From Ruegeria_C sp040830705 (GTDB lineage: Bacteria > Pseudomonadota > Alphaproteobacteria > Rhodobacterales > Rhodobacteraceae), in contig JBFOME010000016.1 in the NCBI GenBank assembly GCA_040830705.1, positions 62,001-126,000 of the forward strand: 64,000 nt of DNA, read 5' to 3'. Position 1 is the first letter of the stretch, and each line of letters starts with the position of its first letter. The notes beneath the pieces were generated by a model. That model did not search any database. It saw only the letters and a list, made by a program, of their open reading frames with translations, and was not told the origin of the DNA. Below, piece after piece: positions 33,919-43,196 of the stretch. The position numbers and the translations under genes were made by a program.

Positions 33919-36885
33919 TCACCCCGCTAGTGCTTGGTCGCAACGCCCGCATACACCTGCATGTGTGTGACGACCCACATCGGGCAGGATCTTCCAGCAG
34001 CGTTGGCATTTGGCACCCTCGGCCTTTTCAAACACCACGCCAACGCCCTCGATTTCGGGGACACGGAATGCCTCGGCCGGGGCTGGGTCGCCGGTGACTG
34101 TCAGGCCGGAGGTGATGCACATGTCATCCACGTCGAACGTGGCCAGCAGATCGCGGGTTTCACCATCCTCGACATGCACGATCGGCGCGGCTTCGAGGCT
34201 GGAGCCGATCACCTTGTCTTGCCGCTGCACTTCCAGCGCAGCGGTCACGGCGCGGCGGACGCGGCGGATCTTGGCCATTCCGGCCTCAAGTTCCGCATTG
34301 CGCCAATCGGCGGGCGTCTCGGGGAAATCCACCAGATGGACCGAGCTATCATCCGCCGGGAAGCGTTCCAGCCAGACCTCTTCCATGGTAAACACGAGCA
34401 CCGGTGCCAGCCATGTGGTCAGGCGGTGGAACAGGATATCCAGAACGGTGCGGGCCGCCCGGCGGCGCAGGCTGTCCCCGTCGCAATAGAGCGCATCCTT
34501 GCGCACGTCGAAGTAGAAGGAGGACAGATCCACCGTGGCAAAGGTGAACACGGCGCTGAACACACCCTGGAAGTCGAAAAACGCATAGCCCTTACGCACC
34601 TGTTCATCCAGTTCCGCCAGACGGCTGAGCACCCAGCGTTCCAGACGCGGCATATCTTCCGGCGCGACCCGGTCGGCCTCGGTGAAATCCGCCAGCGAAC
34701 CCAGCATGAACCGCATGGTGTTGCGCAGGCGGCGATAGCTGTCGGCGGTGCCTTTCAAGATCTCCGGCCCGATCCGCTGGTCAGCGGTATAGTCGGTCTG
34801 GGCCACCCAAAGGCGCAGGATATCGGCGCCGTATTGCTTGACGACTTCCTCCGGCACGATGGTGTTGCCCAACGATTTGGACATCTTGTTGCCCTTGGCA
34901 TCCAGCGTAAACCCGTGGGTCACCACGTTGCGATAGGGCGCGCGCCCCTTGGTTCCGCAGGCCTGCAGCATCGACGAGTGGAACCACCCGCGGTGCTGGT
35001 CGGTGCCTTCCATGTAGACGTCCGCGATGCCGTCTTCAGTGCCATCCTCACGGTCGCGCAGAACGAAGGCGTGGGTCGAACCCGAGTCAAACCACACGTC
35101 CAGCACGTCAAAGACCTGATCGTAGTCGTCGGGGTTGGCGATTCCGTCGAGGATCTTCTCTTTGAACCCGTCGGTGTACCAGATATCGGCGCCGTTTTCC
35201 TGAAACGCCGCCTTGATGCGGGCATTCAGGTCTTCGTTGCGCAGCAGGTAATCCGCGTCAGTGGGCAAGGCCCCTTTCTTGGTGAAGCAGGTCAGCGGCA
35301 CGCCCCAGGCGCGTTGGCGGGACAGAACCCAATCCGGGCGCGCTTCGATCATCGAATACAGACGGTTGCGGCCGGTCTGCGGGGTCCACTTCACCAACTC
35401 ATCGATGGATCGCAGGGCGCGTTCGCGGATGGTATCCCCCATCTCACCCATGCCATCGTCCAGCTTGCGGTCGACGGATGCGAACCATTGCGGCGTGTTG
35501 CGATAGATGATCGGCGCTTTCGAGCGCCACGAATGCGGATAGCTGTGCTTGATCTTGCCCCGCGCCAACAGCCCGCCGACCTCGGCCAGCTTGTCGATGA
35601 CAGCCTTGTTCGCGTCACCCTCGCCGCCCTTGCGGGACAGGATGTATGTGCCGCCAAAGAATGGCAGATCGGCGCGGAACGAGCCATCATCCATCACGTT
35701 ATAGGTGATGACCTGTTCCAGCATGCCCAGATCGCGGTAGAGCTCGAATTCCTCCATCCCGTGCGAAGGCGCACAGTGAACAAAACCGGTCCCTTCGGTG
35801 TCGGTCACGAACTCGGCGGCGCGGAAGTCGCGGATATCGTCCCATTCGCCATTGCCGCCCTCGGCACCAGCCAGCGGGTGGGTCAGTTGGACACCCTCCA
35901 GCTCATAAGCCGTCACGTCCCGGACGCGCGTCCACTGATCATCATTCAGACGGGCGCGGCCAAGCACATCGGCGGCCAGATTGTCGGCCAGCAGGAATTT
36001 GTCGCCAACATTGGCCCAGCATTCCTCCGGTGTGTCAGTGACTTCGTACAAGCCGTACGAGATGTCCTTGCCATACACCACGGCCTTGTTTGACGGCATG
36101 GTCCAGGGCGTGGTGGTCCAGATAACGACATAGGCACCCATCAGGTCTTCCGGCATGTCGCCGATTGGTTCGTCACCTTGGCTGCCGGCTTGAGGAGATG
36201 AGATGGCGGAAACTTCAAACTTTACCCAGATGGTGAAGCTTTCCTTGTCGTGATACTCAACCTCGGCTTCGGCCAGCGCGGTTTTTTCGATGGGCGACCA
36301 CATCACGGGCTTCGAGCCCTGATAGAGCGTGCCGTTCATCAGGAACTTCATGAACTCGTCCGCGATCACCGCCTCGGCGTGATAGTCCATCGTGATATAG
36401 GGATCGGGCCAGTTACCGGTGATCCCCAGACGCTTGAACTCTTCACGCTGGATATCGATCCAGCCGTCGGCAAATTTGCGGCATTCCTGACGGAAGTCGA
36501 CAATGTTCACCTCGTCCTTGTTCTTGCCTTTCTTGCGGTATTGTTCCTCGATCTTCCACTCGATTGGCAGGCCGTGGCAGTCCCAGCCGGGTACATAACG
36601 CGCGTCAAAGCCCATCATCTGATGAGAGCGCACGATCATGTCCTTGATGGTCTTGTTCAGCGCGTGGCCGATATGCAGGTGGCCGTTGGCGTAAGGAGGG
36701 CCGTCATGCAGCGTGAAGGGCGTGCGGCCCTCTTTTTCGCGCAGGCGGTCATAGACGCCAATCTGTTCCCAGCGTTCCAGCCATGCGGGTTCGCGCTTGG
36801 GCAAGCCGGCGCGCATGGGGAAGTCGGTCTTGGGCAGGTTCAGCGTGTCTTTATAGTCAGGCGTTTGGGTCGTGTCGGCGCACAT
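33919..36885 (-). CDS. ileS: Isoleucyl-tRNA synthetase
   Basis: A 988-residue class I synthetase. HIGH is at residues 71-74, KMSKS appears in NKMSKSLGNT near 650, the CP1 editing domain lies between about 200 and 430, and the last 35 residues carry a zinc knuckle with cysteines in CQRCWKI and CGRCDQ. The CP1 domain includes an apparent extra loop with Ala/Ser/Gln/Gly (AISSPQAGSQGDEPIGDMP). The ATG at 36885 has AAGGA upstream. Confidence 0.98.
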   Translation of the reverse strand: MCADTTQTPDYKDTLNLPKTDFPMRAGLPKREPAWLERWEQIGVYDRLREKEGRTPFTLHDGPPYANGHLHIGHALNKTIKDMIVRSHQMMGFDARYVPGWDCHGLPIEWKIEEQYRKKGKNKDEVNIVDFRQECRKFADGWIDIQREEFKRLGITGNWPDPYITMDYHAEAVIADEFMKFLMNGTLYQGSKPVMWSPIEKTALAEAEVEYHDKESFTIWVKFEVSAISSPQAGSQGDEPIGDMPEDLMGAYVVIWTTTPWTMPSNKAVVYGKDISYGLYEVTDTPEECWANVGDKFLLADNLAADVLGRARLNDDQWTRVRDVTAYELEGVQLTHPLAGAEGGNGEWDDIRDFRAAEFVTDTEGTGFVHCAPSHGMEEFELYRDLGMLEQVITYNVMDDGSFRADLPFFGGTYILSRKGGEGDANKAVIDKLAEVGGLLARGKIKHSYPHSWRSKAPIIYRNTPQWFASVDRKLDDGMGEMGDTIRERALRSIDELVKWTPQTGRNRLYSMIEARPDWVLSRQRAWGVPLTCFTKKGALPTDADYLLRNEDLNARIKAAFQENGADIWYTDGFKEKILDGIANPDDYDQVFDVLDVWFDSGSTHAFVLRDREDGTEDGIADVYMEGTDQHRGWFHSSMLQACGTKGRAPYRNVVTHGFTLDAKGNKMSKSLGNTIVPEEVVKQYGADILRLWVAQTDYTADQRIGPEILKGTADSYRRLRNTMRFMLGSLADFTEADRVAPEDMPRLERWVLSRLAELDEQVRKGYAFFDFQGVFSAVFTFATVDLSSFYFDVRKDALYCDGDSLRRRAARTVLDILFHRLTTWLAPVLVFTMEEVWLERFPADDSSVHLVDFPETPADWRNAELEAGMAKIRRVRRAVTAALEVQRQDKVIGSSLEAAPIVHVEDGETRDLLATFDVDDMCITSGLTVTGDPAPAEAFRVPEIEGVGVVFEKAEGAKCQRCWKILPDVGRHTHAGVCGRCDQALAG

Positions 36886-37065
36886 GGGTGGCGTCCTTGT
36901 CGATGGCATTTGGTTCGGATGTCGGAACGGTGCGAGGTCTCAAACACCTTTGCCCGGCGTCTCAGGTGATCAGAGCGCCGGGGTTATAATTCGAATAATG
37001 ATGGCCTTCAGGCAGGACATGGCCGCCTTATATGGCGGGTTCCAACCGGGGTAAAGCGGTCACGT

Positions 37066-37551
37066 TCACCTCCAAAGCGCGATATCCGGTCGCGCCAGCA
37101 TAAGCCAGATGATCGCCAGCACGGCAAAGAACGCCGGAAAACCGCAAAAGAACCAGATGCGGTAGAGGCGATCGAATGCTTTGGGCAGGGCTGCGCCCTG
37201 CGCAGTGGCGGCGCGCGCAAGGTCACGCAGACGCAGCTGTATCCAGACAACCGGCAGCCAGAACACCCCGACAAACGCATAAAGCGCGATCGAGAGGAGA
37301 AGCCAGCCTTCGGTCAGGTCCCAGCCCAGTTGATGCGCCAAGAGCAGACCGGTCACCGGCTGCGCAATAACGGCGGTTGTTGTGAAGATCAGGTCCGCAA
37401 GCACCACCCAGCCCGCCACTTGCGCGATCACTGCTGGGATGCGGCTGCGCGCCGCCATCACCATGAAAAAGGCGATCCCCGCCCCGGTTCCGAGCAAAAC
37501 GCAGGCCCCGATCACGTGCAGCCAGAGCAAGGTCAGATCAATCGCGATCAT
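37066..37551 (-). CDS. DUF2269 family membrane protein
   Basis: A 161-residue inner-membrane protein. Four hydrophobic segments lie at about residues 5-28, 45-65, 82-104 and 132-155. The LLWLHVIGACVLLGTGAG start and the central ADLIFTTTAVIAQPVTGLLLA segment match the DUF2269 family. The function is unknown; members resemble integral b-type or DoxD-like modules. Its ATG overlaps the stop of the upstream SDR-DoxX gene, so it is co-translated with it. Confidence 0.8.
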   Translation of the reverse strand: MIAIDLTLLWLHVIGACVLLGTGAGIAFFMVMAARSRIPAVIAQVAGWVVLADLIFTTTAVIAQPVTGLLLAHQLGWDLTEGWLLLSIALYAFVGVFWLPVVWIQLRLRDLARAATAQGAALPKAFDRLYRIWFFCGFPAFFAVLAIIWLMLARPDIALWR

Positions 37552-38843
37552 CGGTCCTCCAACAGCGCATAAAGCACCAATGACAGTATCGCGGCAGGCA
37601 GGATCTTGACCAGCGGACCCAGTGGATCGACCCAAAGCTGCGGCGTGACAAAGGTCGCGGCCAACAGATAGGTCGCCGAGACCGCAACCTGTCCGAGGCA
37701 AGCCCGCGCCGCCCAGCGCCGCAGCAACAGACCGGCGCCCAGCACAATATCGGCCATGGACCAGAACAGGACCGACAGGGTCGATACCGAAGCGCCCCAC
37801 CCTGCCTGCCGTAAAATCTCGGAAGCCACATCGAACCGCAGCAAACCGATCACCCCAGAGGCGCACCAGAATAGACACAGTACCGCCAAAATCAGCGGCA
37901 TCAGCAAGGCAAGCCGCGCCTCCTGACGTTCGGCGCGGGTGCAAGACTGGCTCGCGTAGACCTCGGGCAGCGGCCTGATATGCCCTCCGGTCGCTGCATA
38001 CGCGCCGGGATCACCGGTGATCCCGTCACGCAGGACCGTCAACGCCGTTGACCGAAGCGGCGAGCGCCACCCTAGATGGCCCAACATATCCGCAACCCGC
38101 GACAAAACCTGGGTGCTCCAGCCCGGCATCTCGATCACAAATCTTGCGGATTTGAAACCCAACCATGCCCGCGTGGCGGCCACAACTCCGGCCAGATCGC
38201 GTGGGGTCGCCTCAACCAGATCGTAGCGACCCGGCGGCAAGCGCCCGTCGATTGCCTGGCTGATGGCCTCACACAAGTCTGAGAGGCCGATGCATTGGAT
38301 CGGAACTCGGCCCAAAGCGAGTGGCTGGACGATCGGCACAGCCGCCAACATGCGCAGCAACGCCGTCCCGCCATAGGCGCTCTGGCCAATCACAAGACCG
38401 GGCCGCAGCAGGTGCAACGCGACACCCGACCGGTCCAACGCCGCGTCACCGCGCGCCTTGCTCTGCATGAACTGGGTAGATGCGTCGGGGGCGGCGCCAA
38501 CAGCGGAAATCTGGATCACGGCGATGTTCCGCTCCGCGCAGGCCACAGCCAATGCCGCGATGGCATGGTGGTGCACGGCCTCCAGATCATCCTCGCCGCC
38601 ATCCTGCAAGGCACCGGCGCAGTTCACCACGACGTCGATATCGTTCAACAGATCGGACCAATGCGTCGGGTCGGTCAGCGCCCTCAGATCAGCGACCCTG
38701 ATCGAGGCACCGGGTAGAACCCGCGCGGCGGAACGCGGATTGCGCACCAGGCCGGTCACACGAAGCGCTTTGTCGTTCAGTGCCCTGACAACGGCGCTGC
38801 CGATAAAGCCATACGCCCCTAGTACCAGAATATGCGTGGTCAA
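37548..38843 (-). CDS. SDR-type NAD(P)-binding protein fused to a DoxX-like membrane domain
   Basis: A 431-residue protein. Residues 1-270 form an atypical SDR Rossmann domain starting HILVLGAYGFIGSAVVRAL, with the NAG-like VVNCAGALQDG segment and QISAVGAAPD. Residues 305-431 hold four membrane helices of the DoxX-like family (LFWSMADIVLGAGLLLRRWA and later). Fusion of a nucleotide-binding SDR with a DoxX membrane module is recorded in related bacteria; its reaction is unknown to me. The last codon overlaps the DUF2269 gene start. Confidence 0.85.
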   Translation of the reverse strand: MTTHILVLGAYGFIGSAVVRALNDKALRVTGLVRNPRSAARVLPGASIRVADLRALTDPTHWSDLLNDIDVVVNCAGALQDGGEDDLEAVHHHAIAALAVACAERNIAVIQISAVGAAPDASTQFMQSKARGDAALDRSGVALHLLRPGLVIGQSAYGGTALLRMLAAVPIVQPLALGRVPIQCIGLSDLCEAISQAIDGRLPPGRYDLVEATPRDLAGVVAATRAWLGFKSARFVIEMPGWSTQVLSRVADMLGHLGWRSPLRSTALTVLRDGITGDPGAYAATGGHIRPLPEVYASQSCTRAERQEARLALLMPLILAVLCLFWCASGVIGLLRFDVASEILRQAGWGASVSTLSVLFWSMADIVLGAGLLLRRWAARACLGQVAVSATYLLAATFVTPQLWVDPLGPLVKILPAAILSLVLYALLEDR

Positions 38844-38950
38844 TTCATCACCTCGGATCAGGCTGTTTGTCCTGACACCCTACAGCCGGGAAGAACCGGG
38901 AAAACCCGAAGAGCGCCCGCCGCGACATCGGAACGCAAGGTTAGACAGTG

Positions 38951-39937
38951 TCAGCCGCGCGAAAACACGCTGCTGAGGGCCCGCTTGATAATGCCGCGAA
39001 CCGAGGGTTTGTGGCGGTCCGAGAAGGGCAAGGGGCGGCAGACCTCCATCGCGGCCACGCCCACGCGGGCGCTGAGTGCACCGTTCACCAGCCCTTCGCC
39101 AAAGCGGCGCGACAACTTGCTGAGCAATGAGCCGCCCAGCAGGGGCTCAAGCAGGTCGTCCCCAACCGCGACGGCGCCCGTTGCCACCAGATGCGCAAAC
39201 ACCGCGCGGGTTAGCCGCCAACTGCCAAGCAGCCCCGCGCGTCCGCCATAGATCTCGGCAATGCGGCGGATCATCCGCAAAGAGGCGGTCAGCGCCGTCA
39301 GGACATCGGCCAGCGCCAGCGGCACAAGTGCGGTGACGGTGGCAACCTGACGGGCGGCGTTTTCAACTTCGCGGCTGGCTGCAGCATCGAGCGGGGCCAG
39401 AACCTGATCCTCGATCAACTGCATCATGGCATCCGCATCGAACTGGTCTGCTTTGCGCTCGGCCAGACCCTGCAAACCCCAGCGCGTATCCTCGCGCCCC
39501 TTGTAGAGCGCCTCGATCCGGTCGCTGACCGCGCGCGCCTGGCTCAAATCATGTTCGGCCAGCGCCTGCGCCGCTGCCTGTCGCAACCCGTCAACGCTGC
39601 GCAAACGGCCCAGCGCCGCCAATTCGCGGATCACCAGAATGACCGCAACCAGAACCAGCGCCGCCAGCAGGCCGGTGACAGCCCAGCCCAGCAAGGGCGT
39701 CCGCAGCAACAGGTTGTTGACGAAATCCCAGGCCGCTATGGACACCATCGCGCCGATCACCGCCGCCAGCAGCCCCCAGAACCAGCGCGCGAGACGCGAC
39801 GGGCGACGGGTGGCGACCTGCGCGGCCATTTGCATCGCACGACCTGTCCCTGCATCGGGAACCGGTGGGGCGTCGGCGACGCTTGGCGCGGGTGTACCCT
39901 CGTCTTCGAGATCGATCAGGACCGGGCCTTTTGTCAT
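38951..39937 (-). CDS. TIGR01620 (YcjF-like) inner-membrane protein
   Basis: A 328-residue protein with two membrane helices at about residues 53-72 and 80-105, then a helical C-terminal domain with ALADVLTALTASLRMIRRIAEIYGGRAGLLGSWRL, the signature of the YcjF/DUF697 family. Function is unknown; in many bacteria it accompanies the YcjX GTPase-like protein. Its ATG overlaps the stop of the GNAT gene (ATGA), making it the last gene of a three-gene operon. Confidence 0.85.
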   Translation of the reverse strand: MTKGPVLIDLEDEGTPAPSVADAPPVPDAGTGRAMQMAAQVATRRPSRLARWFWGLLAAVIGAMVSIAAWDFVNNLLLRTPLLGWAVTGLLAALVLVAVILVIRELAALGRLRSVDGLRQAAAQALAEHDLSQARAVSDRIEALYKGREDTRWGLQGLAERKADQFDADAMMQLIEDQVLAPLDAAASREVENAARQVATVTALVPLALADVLTALTASLRMIRRIAEIYGGRAGLLGSWRLTRAVFAHLVATGAVAVGDDLLEPLLGGSLLSKLSRRFGEGLVNGALSARVGVAAMEVCRPLPFSDRHKPSVRGIIKRALSSVFSRG

Positions 39938-40386
39938 GTCTTTTGTGCCTCTCTGGACCAGATGAACTTGATATCGGGCAGGTTTTCATCATTGTTGCGC
40001 CCGTCGCTTCGGGCAACCTCGGTGAACCCCTCGCGCAGGTAGAAGCGCGCGGCGCGCGGATTGGCCTGAAATGCAAATAGCTCCAGCCGCTCGCTTTCCG
40101 CCTTTGCCCTTGCCAACAGACGGGCACCGACACCCAATCCGCGAATGTGCGGCGACAGGTAGAGCGAATGGATGAGCGTGCCGTCGCGGGCCAGAAACCC
40201 TTCGACCGTGCCATCCAGTTCAGCCACGGTCATCCAATCGCGCGCAATCATCGTGCCACAAAAGGCGATGGTCTCGGCAGCGCTGTGCAATTCGGGCATC
40301 CAGTCATTGTCGCGCGCGAAGCTGTGCAGAATTTCACCGGTCCGGCCCGCGTCAGTGGGCCGCGCCGGGCGCAGCAAGACATTCAA
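39934..40386 (-). CDS. GNAT-family N-acetyltransferase
   Basis: A 150-residue acetyltransferase fold. The acetyl-CoA-binding motif A is seen in LYLSPHIRGLGVGARLLARAKAES, followed by FQANPRAARFYLREGFTEV. The acceptor substrate is unknown. The gene lies between ycjX and the TIGR01620 gene with 4-base overlaps on both sides, so all three are co-translated. Confidence 0.88.
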   Translation of the reverse strand: MNVLLRPARPTDAGRTGEILHSFARDNDWMPELHSAAETIAFCGTMIARDWMTVAELDGTVEGFLARDGTLIHSLYLSPHIRGLGVGARLLARAKAESERLELFAFQANPRAARFYLREGFTEVARSDGRNNDENLPDIKFIWSREAQKT

Positions 40387-41798
40387 AACCGGTCTCCGAT
40401 CAGGAATTGCGCCGCCCGATCCAGCCGGATATGCGGTGGCCCCTCCCCCGGCTTGAGCGTCAACCGCGCCGGCGCAAAGCTCATCACCTCATAGTCGCCC
40501 GACAACCACTCGCCCGCACCGTCACGCGCCGGTCCCAGTAGGTGCGCGGGGTCCTCGGGCAGATCGCCGGGATAAAACGCGGCCTGTTTGCCGCTTTCCA
40601 GCAACCGACCCCGCACGCAGGGCAATTCTCGGCCCTGGTGATCACGCATCTCTTCGGTGGTGGCACGTAGAGAAGCGATGGACAGCGCCGCCGTCTCACT
40701 GCCGGCAAAGCGGGCACGGTCGCGCGCCTCGCGCGTCATTGCCTCGATGATCGCGGTCAATCGAGGATGCTGGCTGTGATGCAAATGATCCGCCTTGGTG
40801 GCCGCGAACAGGATTTTCTCGACCCGCTTGCCTAACAGCAAGCGCGTCAACCAGGCGTTTCGGCCCGGTCGGAAAGCCGAAAGGATCTCCCCCATGCCCC
40901 GCCGCAGATCCTCGACCGCGCGGGGGCCAGCATGGATCGCGCCCAGCGCATCGACCAGCACCACCTGTCGATCTATCCGGGCAAAGTGGTCGCGAAAGAA
41001 CGGCTTAACCACCTGAGACTTATAGGCTTCGAACCGCCGCTCCATCTCGCGATGCAGTGATCGGCGCGGTGCGGCGCCCTCGACCAGCAATGGTGCAAAG
41101 GTCAGAACCGGCGAGCCTTCGAGGTCACCGGGCAAAAGGAACCGTCCGGGCGTGCAATCGTAGTGGCCCTGATCCCGCGCAGCGACCAGATATTGGGCGA
41201 AGCTGCCCGCCAGCGCCTGTGCTGTCAGTTCGTCATGCGCTGCCTCTGGCGCGATATCTCCAAGCTGTGCAAGGAACCCAGCAGCGCAGTCACGCGTCGC
41301 CAGCCGGGACAGTACCTCATGCGACCAATCAGCGTAGGACTTTTCCAGCAACGCAAGATCCAGCAGCCATTCGCCGGGGTAATCGACAATATCGATGTGC
41401 ACCGTGCGCGGCCCTGATAGCCCGGCCAGTAAGCCCGATGGCCGCACCCGCAAAGACAGGCGCAGTTCTGATACCGCGCGCGTGCTGTCCGGCCAGCGCG
41501 GGTTGTCCGAGGTCAGCGCGGCCAGATGCGTCTCATAGTCGAAACGCGGCACGGTATCGTCAGGCTGCGGTTGAAGATAGGCGGCCTCGATCCGGCCGCC
41601 CTGCTCTGCCACAAGCCCGGTCATGCGCGCCCGGTCCAACAGATTGGCGACCAGAGAGGTAATGAACACCGTCTTCCCCGACCGTGCCAATCCGGTCACG
41701 CCCAAACGGACAACTGGTTCGAACAGCGCTTCGGAAACCGCATCCCCAGCATTTTCGACGCCGCGCACCAACGTGTCGGCAATTGAAGATAGAACCAA
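40383..41798 (-). CDS. ycjX: YcjX family P-loop protein
   Basis: A 471-residue protein of the YcjX (DUF463) family. The P-loop GLARSGKTVFITSL is near residues 35-50, and IVDYPGEWLLDLALL forms the Walker B/G3 region. The family binds GTP and is linked to stress responses, without a settled role. The start is TTG with AGAGG 8 bases upstream. It heads the ycjX-GNAT-TIGR01620 operon. Confidence 0.9.
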   Translation of the reverse strand: MVLSSIADTLVRGVENAGDAVSEALFEPVVRLGVTGLARSGKTVFITSLVANLLDRARMTGLVAEQGGRIEAAYLQPQPDDTVPRFDYETHLAALTSDNPRWPDSTRAVSELRLSLRVRPSGLLAGLSGPRTVHIDIVDYPGEWLLDLALLEKSYADWSHEVLSRLATRDCAAGFLAQLGDIAPEAAHDELTAQALAGSFAQYLVAARDQGHYDCTPGRFLLPGDLEGSPVLTFAPLLVEGAAPRRSLHREMERRFEAYKSQVVKPFFRDHFARIDRQVVLVDALGAIHAGPRAVEDLRRGMGEILSAFRPGRNAWLTRLLLGKRVEKILFAATKADHLHHSQHPRLTAIIEAMTREARDRARFAGSETAALSIASLRATTEEMRDHQGRELPCVRGRLLESGKQAAFYPGDLPEDPAHLLGPARDGAGEWLSGDYEVMSFAPARLTLKPGEGPPHIRLDRAAQFLIGDRF

Positions 41799-42117
41799 AT
41801 CGCTGCCTCTGACTGTTCGGCGTCAAGATAGGTGGCTATAGCAGGATTTGCGAGGCTCTGCTGTGCTCTACGGTATATTTTTGACCCGATGAACAGGCTG
41901 TCGGTCGTCTGGATCGAACCAACAGCCCCACCCGGCAAAGCGATCAGTGTCCCACCTGATCTTTTACGGAGCTTGAACCGCATATACATCGTGCCGGTCC
42001 CTTTCCAAGCAGGGAGGGCTGTGTTTCTTTGCACGCCAAAACATCATTTCGTTCGGATCAGATGCGGTGAGCAAGTCAGGAGTGCCAGACAGGCGCAGCT
42101 TCCGAAAGCTGTAGACG
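41799..42117. other. Intergenic region left of the orphan glycosyltransferase
   Basis: This 319-bp stretch must include the ycjX promoter on its left. The rest shows no gene I can support: the short open frames on both strands lack family features. Base composition looks less GC-rich than the flanking operon. A stop codon at 42112 in the frame of the next gene prevents a longer start there. Confidence 0.5.
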
Positions 42118-43065
42118 TTGGGCCAATTACTGACAGGCAAAACGCCTCTTGTCGTCCATGCCACTGAAAGTTGGTATGAAAAGCTCGTCAGGGGCGAGAT
42201 CGATTTCTTTGAGAAAATCGCCGCCAGCGCCTCGGAAAACGGGCACAAACCTCTGCTGGTACGCGCGAAAACCGTCAAATCCAGACTCGCACTGACAATG
42301 GATCACAAGCACATCGTCGTTGGTTTGCGCAAAGCGCAGAGGGCGAGAATACTACATGCGCATACGAGCTACCTCTGGGGCTTCTGGTATCTCGATCCAA
42401 AGGGTTATTACTGGACCTCTTCCCTGGCTGGTACGCAGTTCGACGCCGCGGCAATAGACCCCGGCAGTGCCAAGTATTTCTTTGATGGGGTCAGCGGGCA
42501 CATGACGCGCGAGAACATCTCCAGGCTTGCGCAGCCGGCGCGATCAGATGTCCCGCTGACGCCCGCCGCCGCAACAGTATTCCTGCAGGAAATCGACAAT
42601 TTCAAAACGCCGGTCCACTATCTGGATACGCCCGAGATGATCCGTCATACAGCTCTGGCAATCAAGGATCGCGTTAATGTCAAACTGCACCCGGCGCAAT
42701 CTGATCAGACCAGACCACGTGTGCTGCAATTATGTACCGAGTTCCCCAACGTCGGGGTTTCCTCTGAAAATGTACACGAACTGATCCAGGCCTCGGCCGT
42801 AACGGTCTCGCAAAACTCGGCAGCAGGGTTCGAGGCGTTGATGCACAAAAGACCGGTTGTGACATGTGGCCGGAGCGATTATCACCATGCAACATTGGTT
42901 GCGCGCACTGGCGAAGAGCTGCAAAACAGCGTCCGAACCGCGCCTCAGGCACTTGGGAACTTTCCCTACGAACAGTACTTTTTCTGGTTTCTCAGGGAGA
43001 ATATGCTTGAACCGCAGAAAGGAGACTTCCTGGATCGTGCCTGGACGCGCATTCGGAAGCTTTAG
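42118..43065 (+). CDS. Capsule-type (Kps-like) glycosyltransferase-like protein
   Basis: A 315-residue protein, apparently complete. The C-terminal third resembles the sugar-nucleotide-binding half of GT-B capsule enzymes such as KpsC/KpsS: VKLHPAQ (about 200), then an HELIQASAVTVSQNSAAGFEAL stretch and the KRPVVTCGRSDYH loop near 250. No signal peptide or membrane segment. The only in-frame start ahead is a TTG six bases after a stop, with a weak ribosome site, so the N terminus may be wrong or the gene slightly damaged. Base composition differs from the neighbours, suggesting transfer. Substrate unknown. Confidence 0.6.
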   Translation: MGQLLTGKTPLVVHATESWYEKLVRGEIDFFEKIAASASENGHKPLLVRAKTVKSRLALTMDHKHIVVGLRKAQRARILHAHTSYLWGFWYLDPKGYYWTSSLAGTQFDAAAIDPGSAKYFFDGVSGHMTRENISRLAQPARSDVPLTPAAATVFLQEIDNFKTPVHYLDTPEMIRHTALAIKDRVNVKLHPAQSDQTRPRVLQLCTEFPNVGVSSENVHELIQASAVTVSQNSAAGFEALMHKRPVVTCGRSDYHHATLVARTGEELQNSVRTAPQALGNFPYEQYFFWFLRENMLEPQKGDFLDRAWTRIRKL

Positions 43066-43196
43066 ACTCGGTTCGTACTGTCAGTACCAACCTCGAACCT
43101 TAAGCAAATTTGGATGGCAAGCACTAGAGCGGCGAACCGACCAATGTGTCACTATTGGCGCGACATCTCATCGAAGGCCCAAAGTATGACCAGTTG

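Noticed and set aside
33934..36093. Very long open frame antisense to ileS (719 codons)
   Set aside because: It overlays an unmistakable IleRS gene and its translation (Gly/His/Arg-rich, no motifs) is a composition artefact of GC-rich DNA.
43066..43196. Possible transposase remnant after the orphan glycosyltransferase
   Set aside because: Short translated stretches looked vaguely transposase-like, but no motif, terminal repeat or duplication could be shown.
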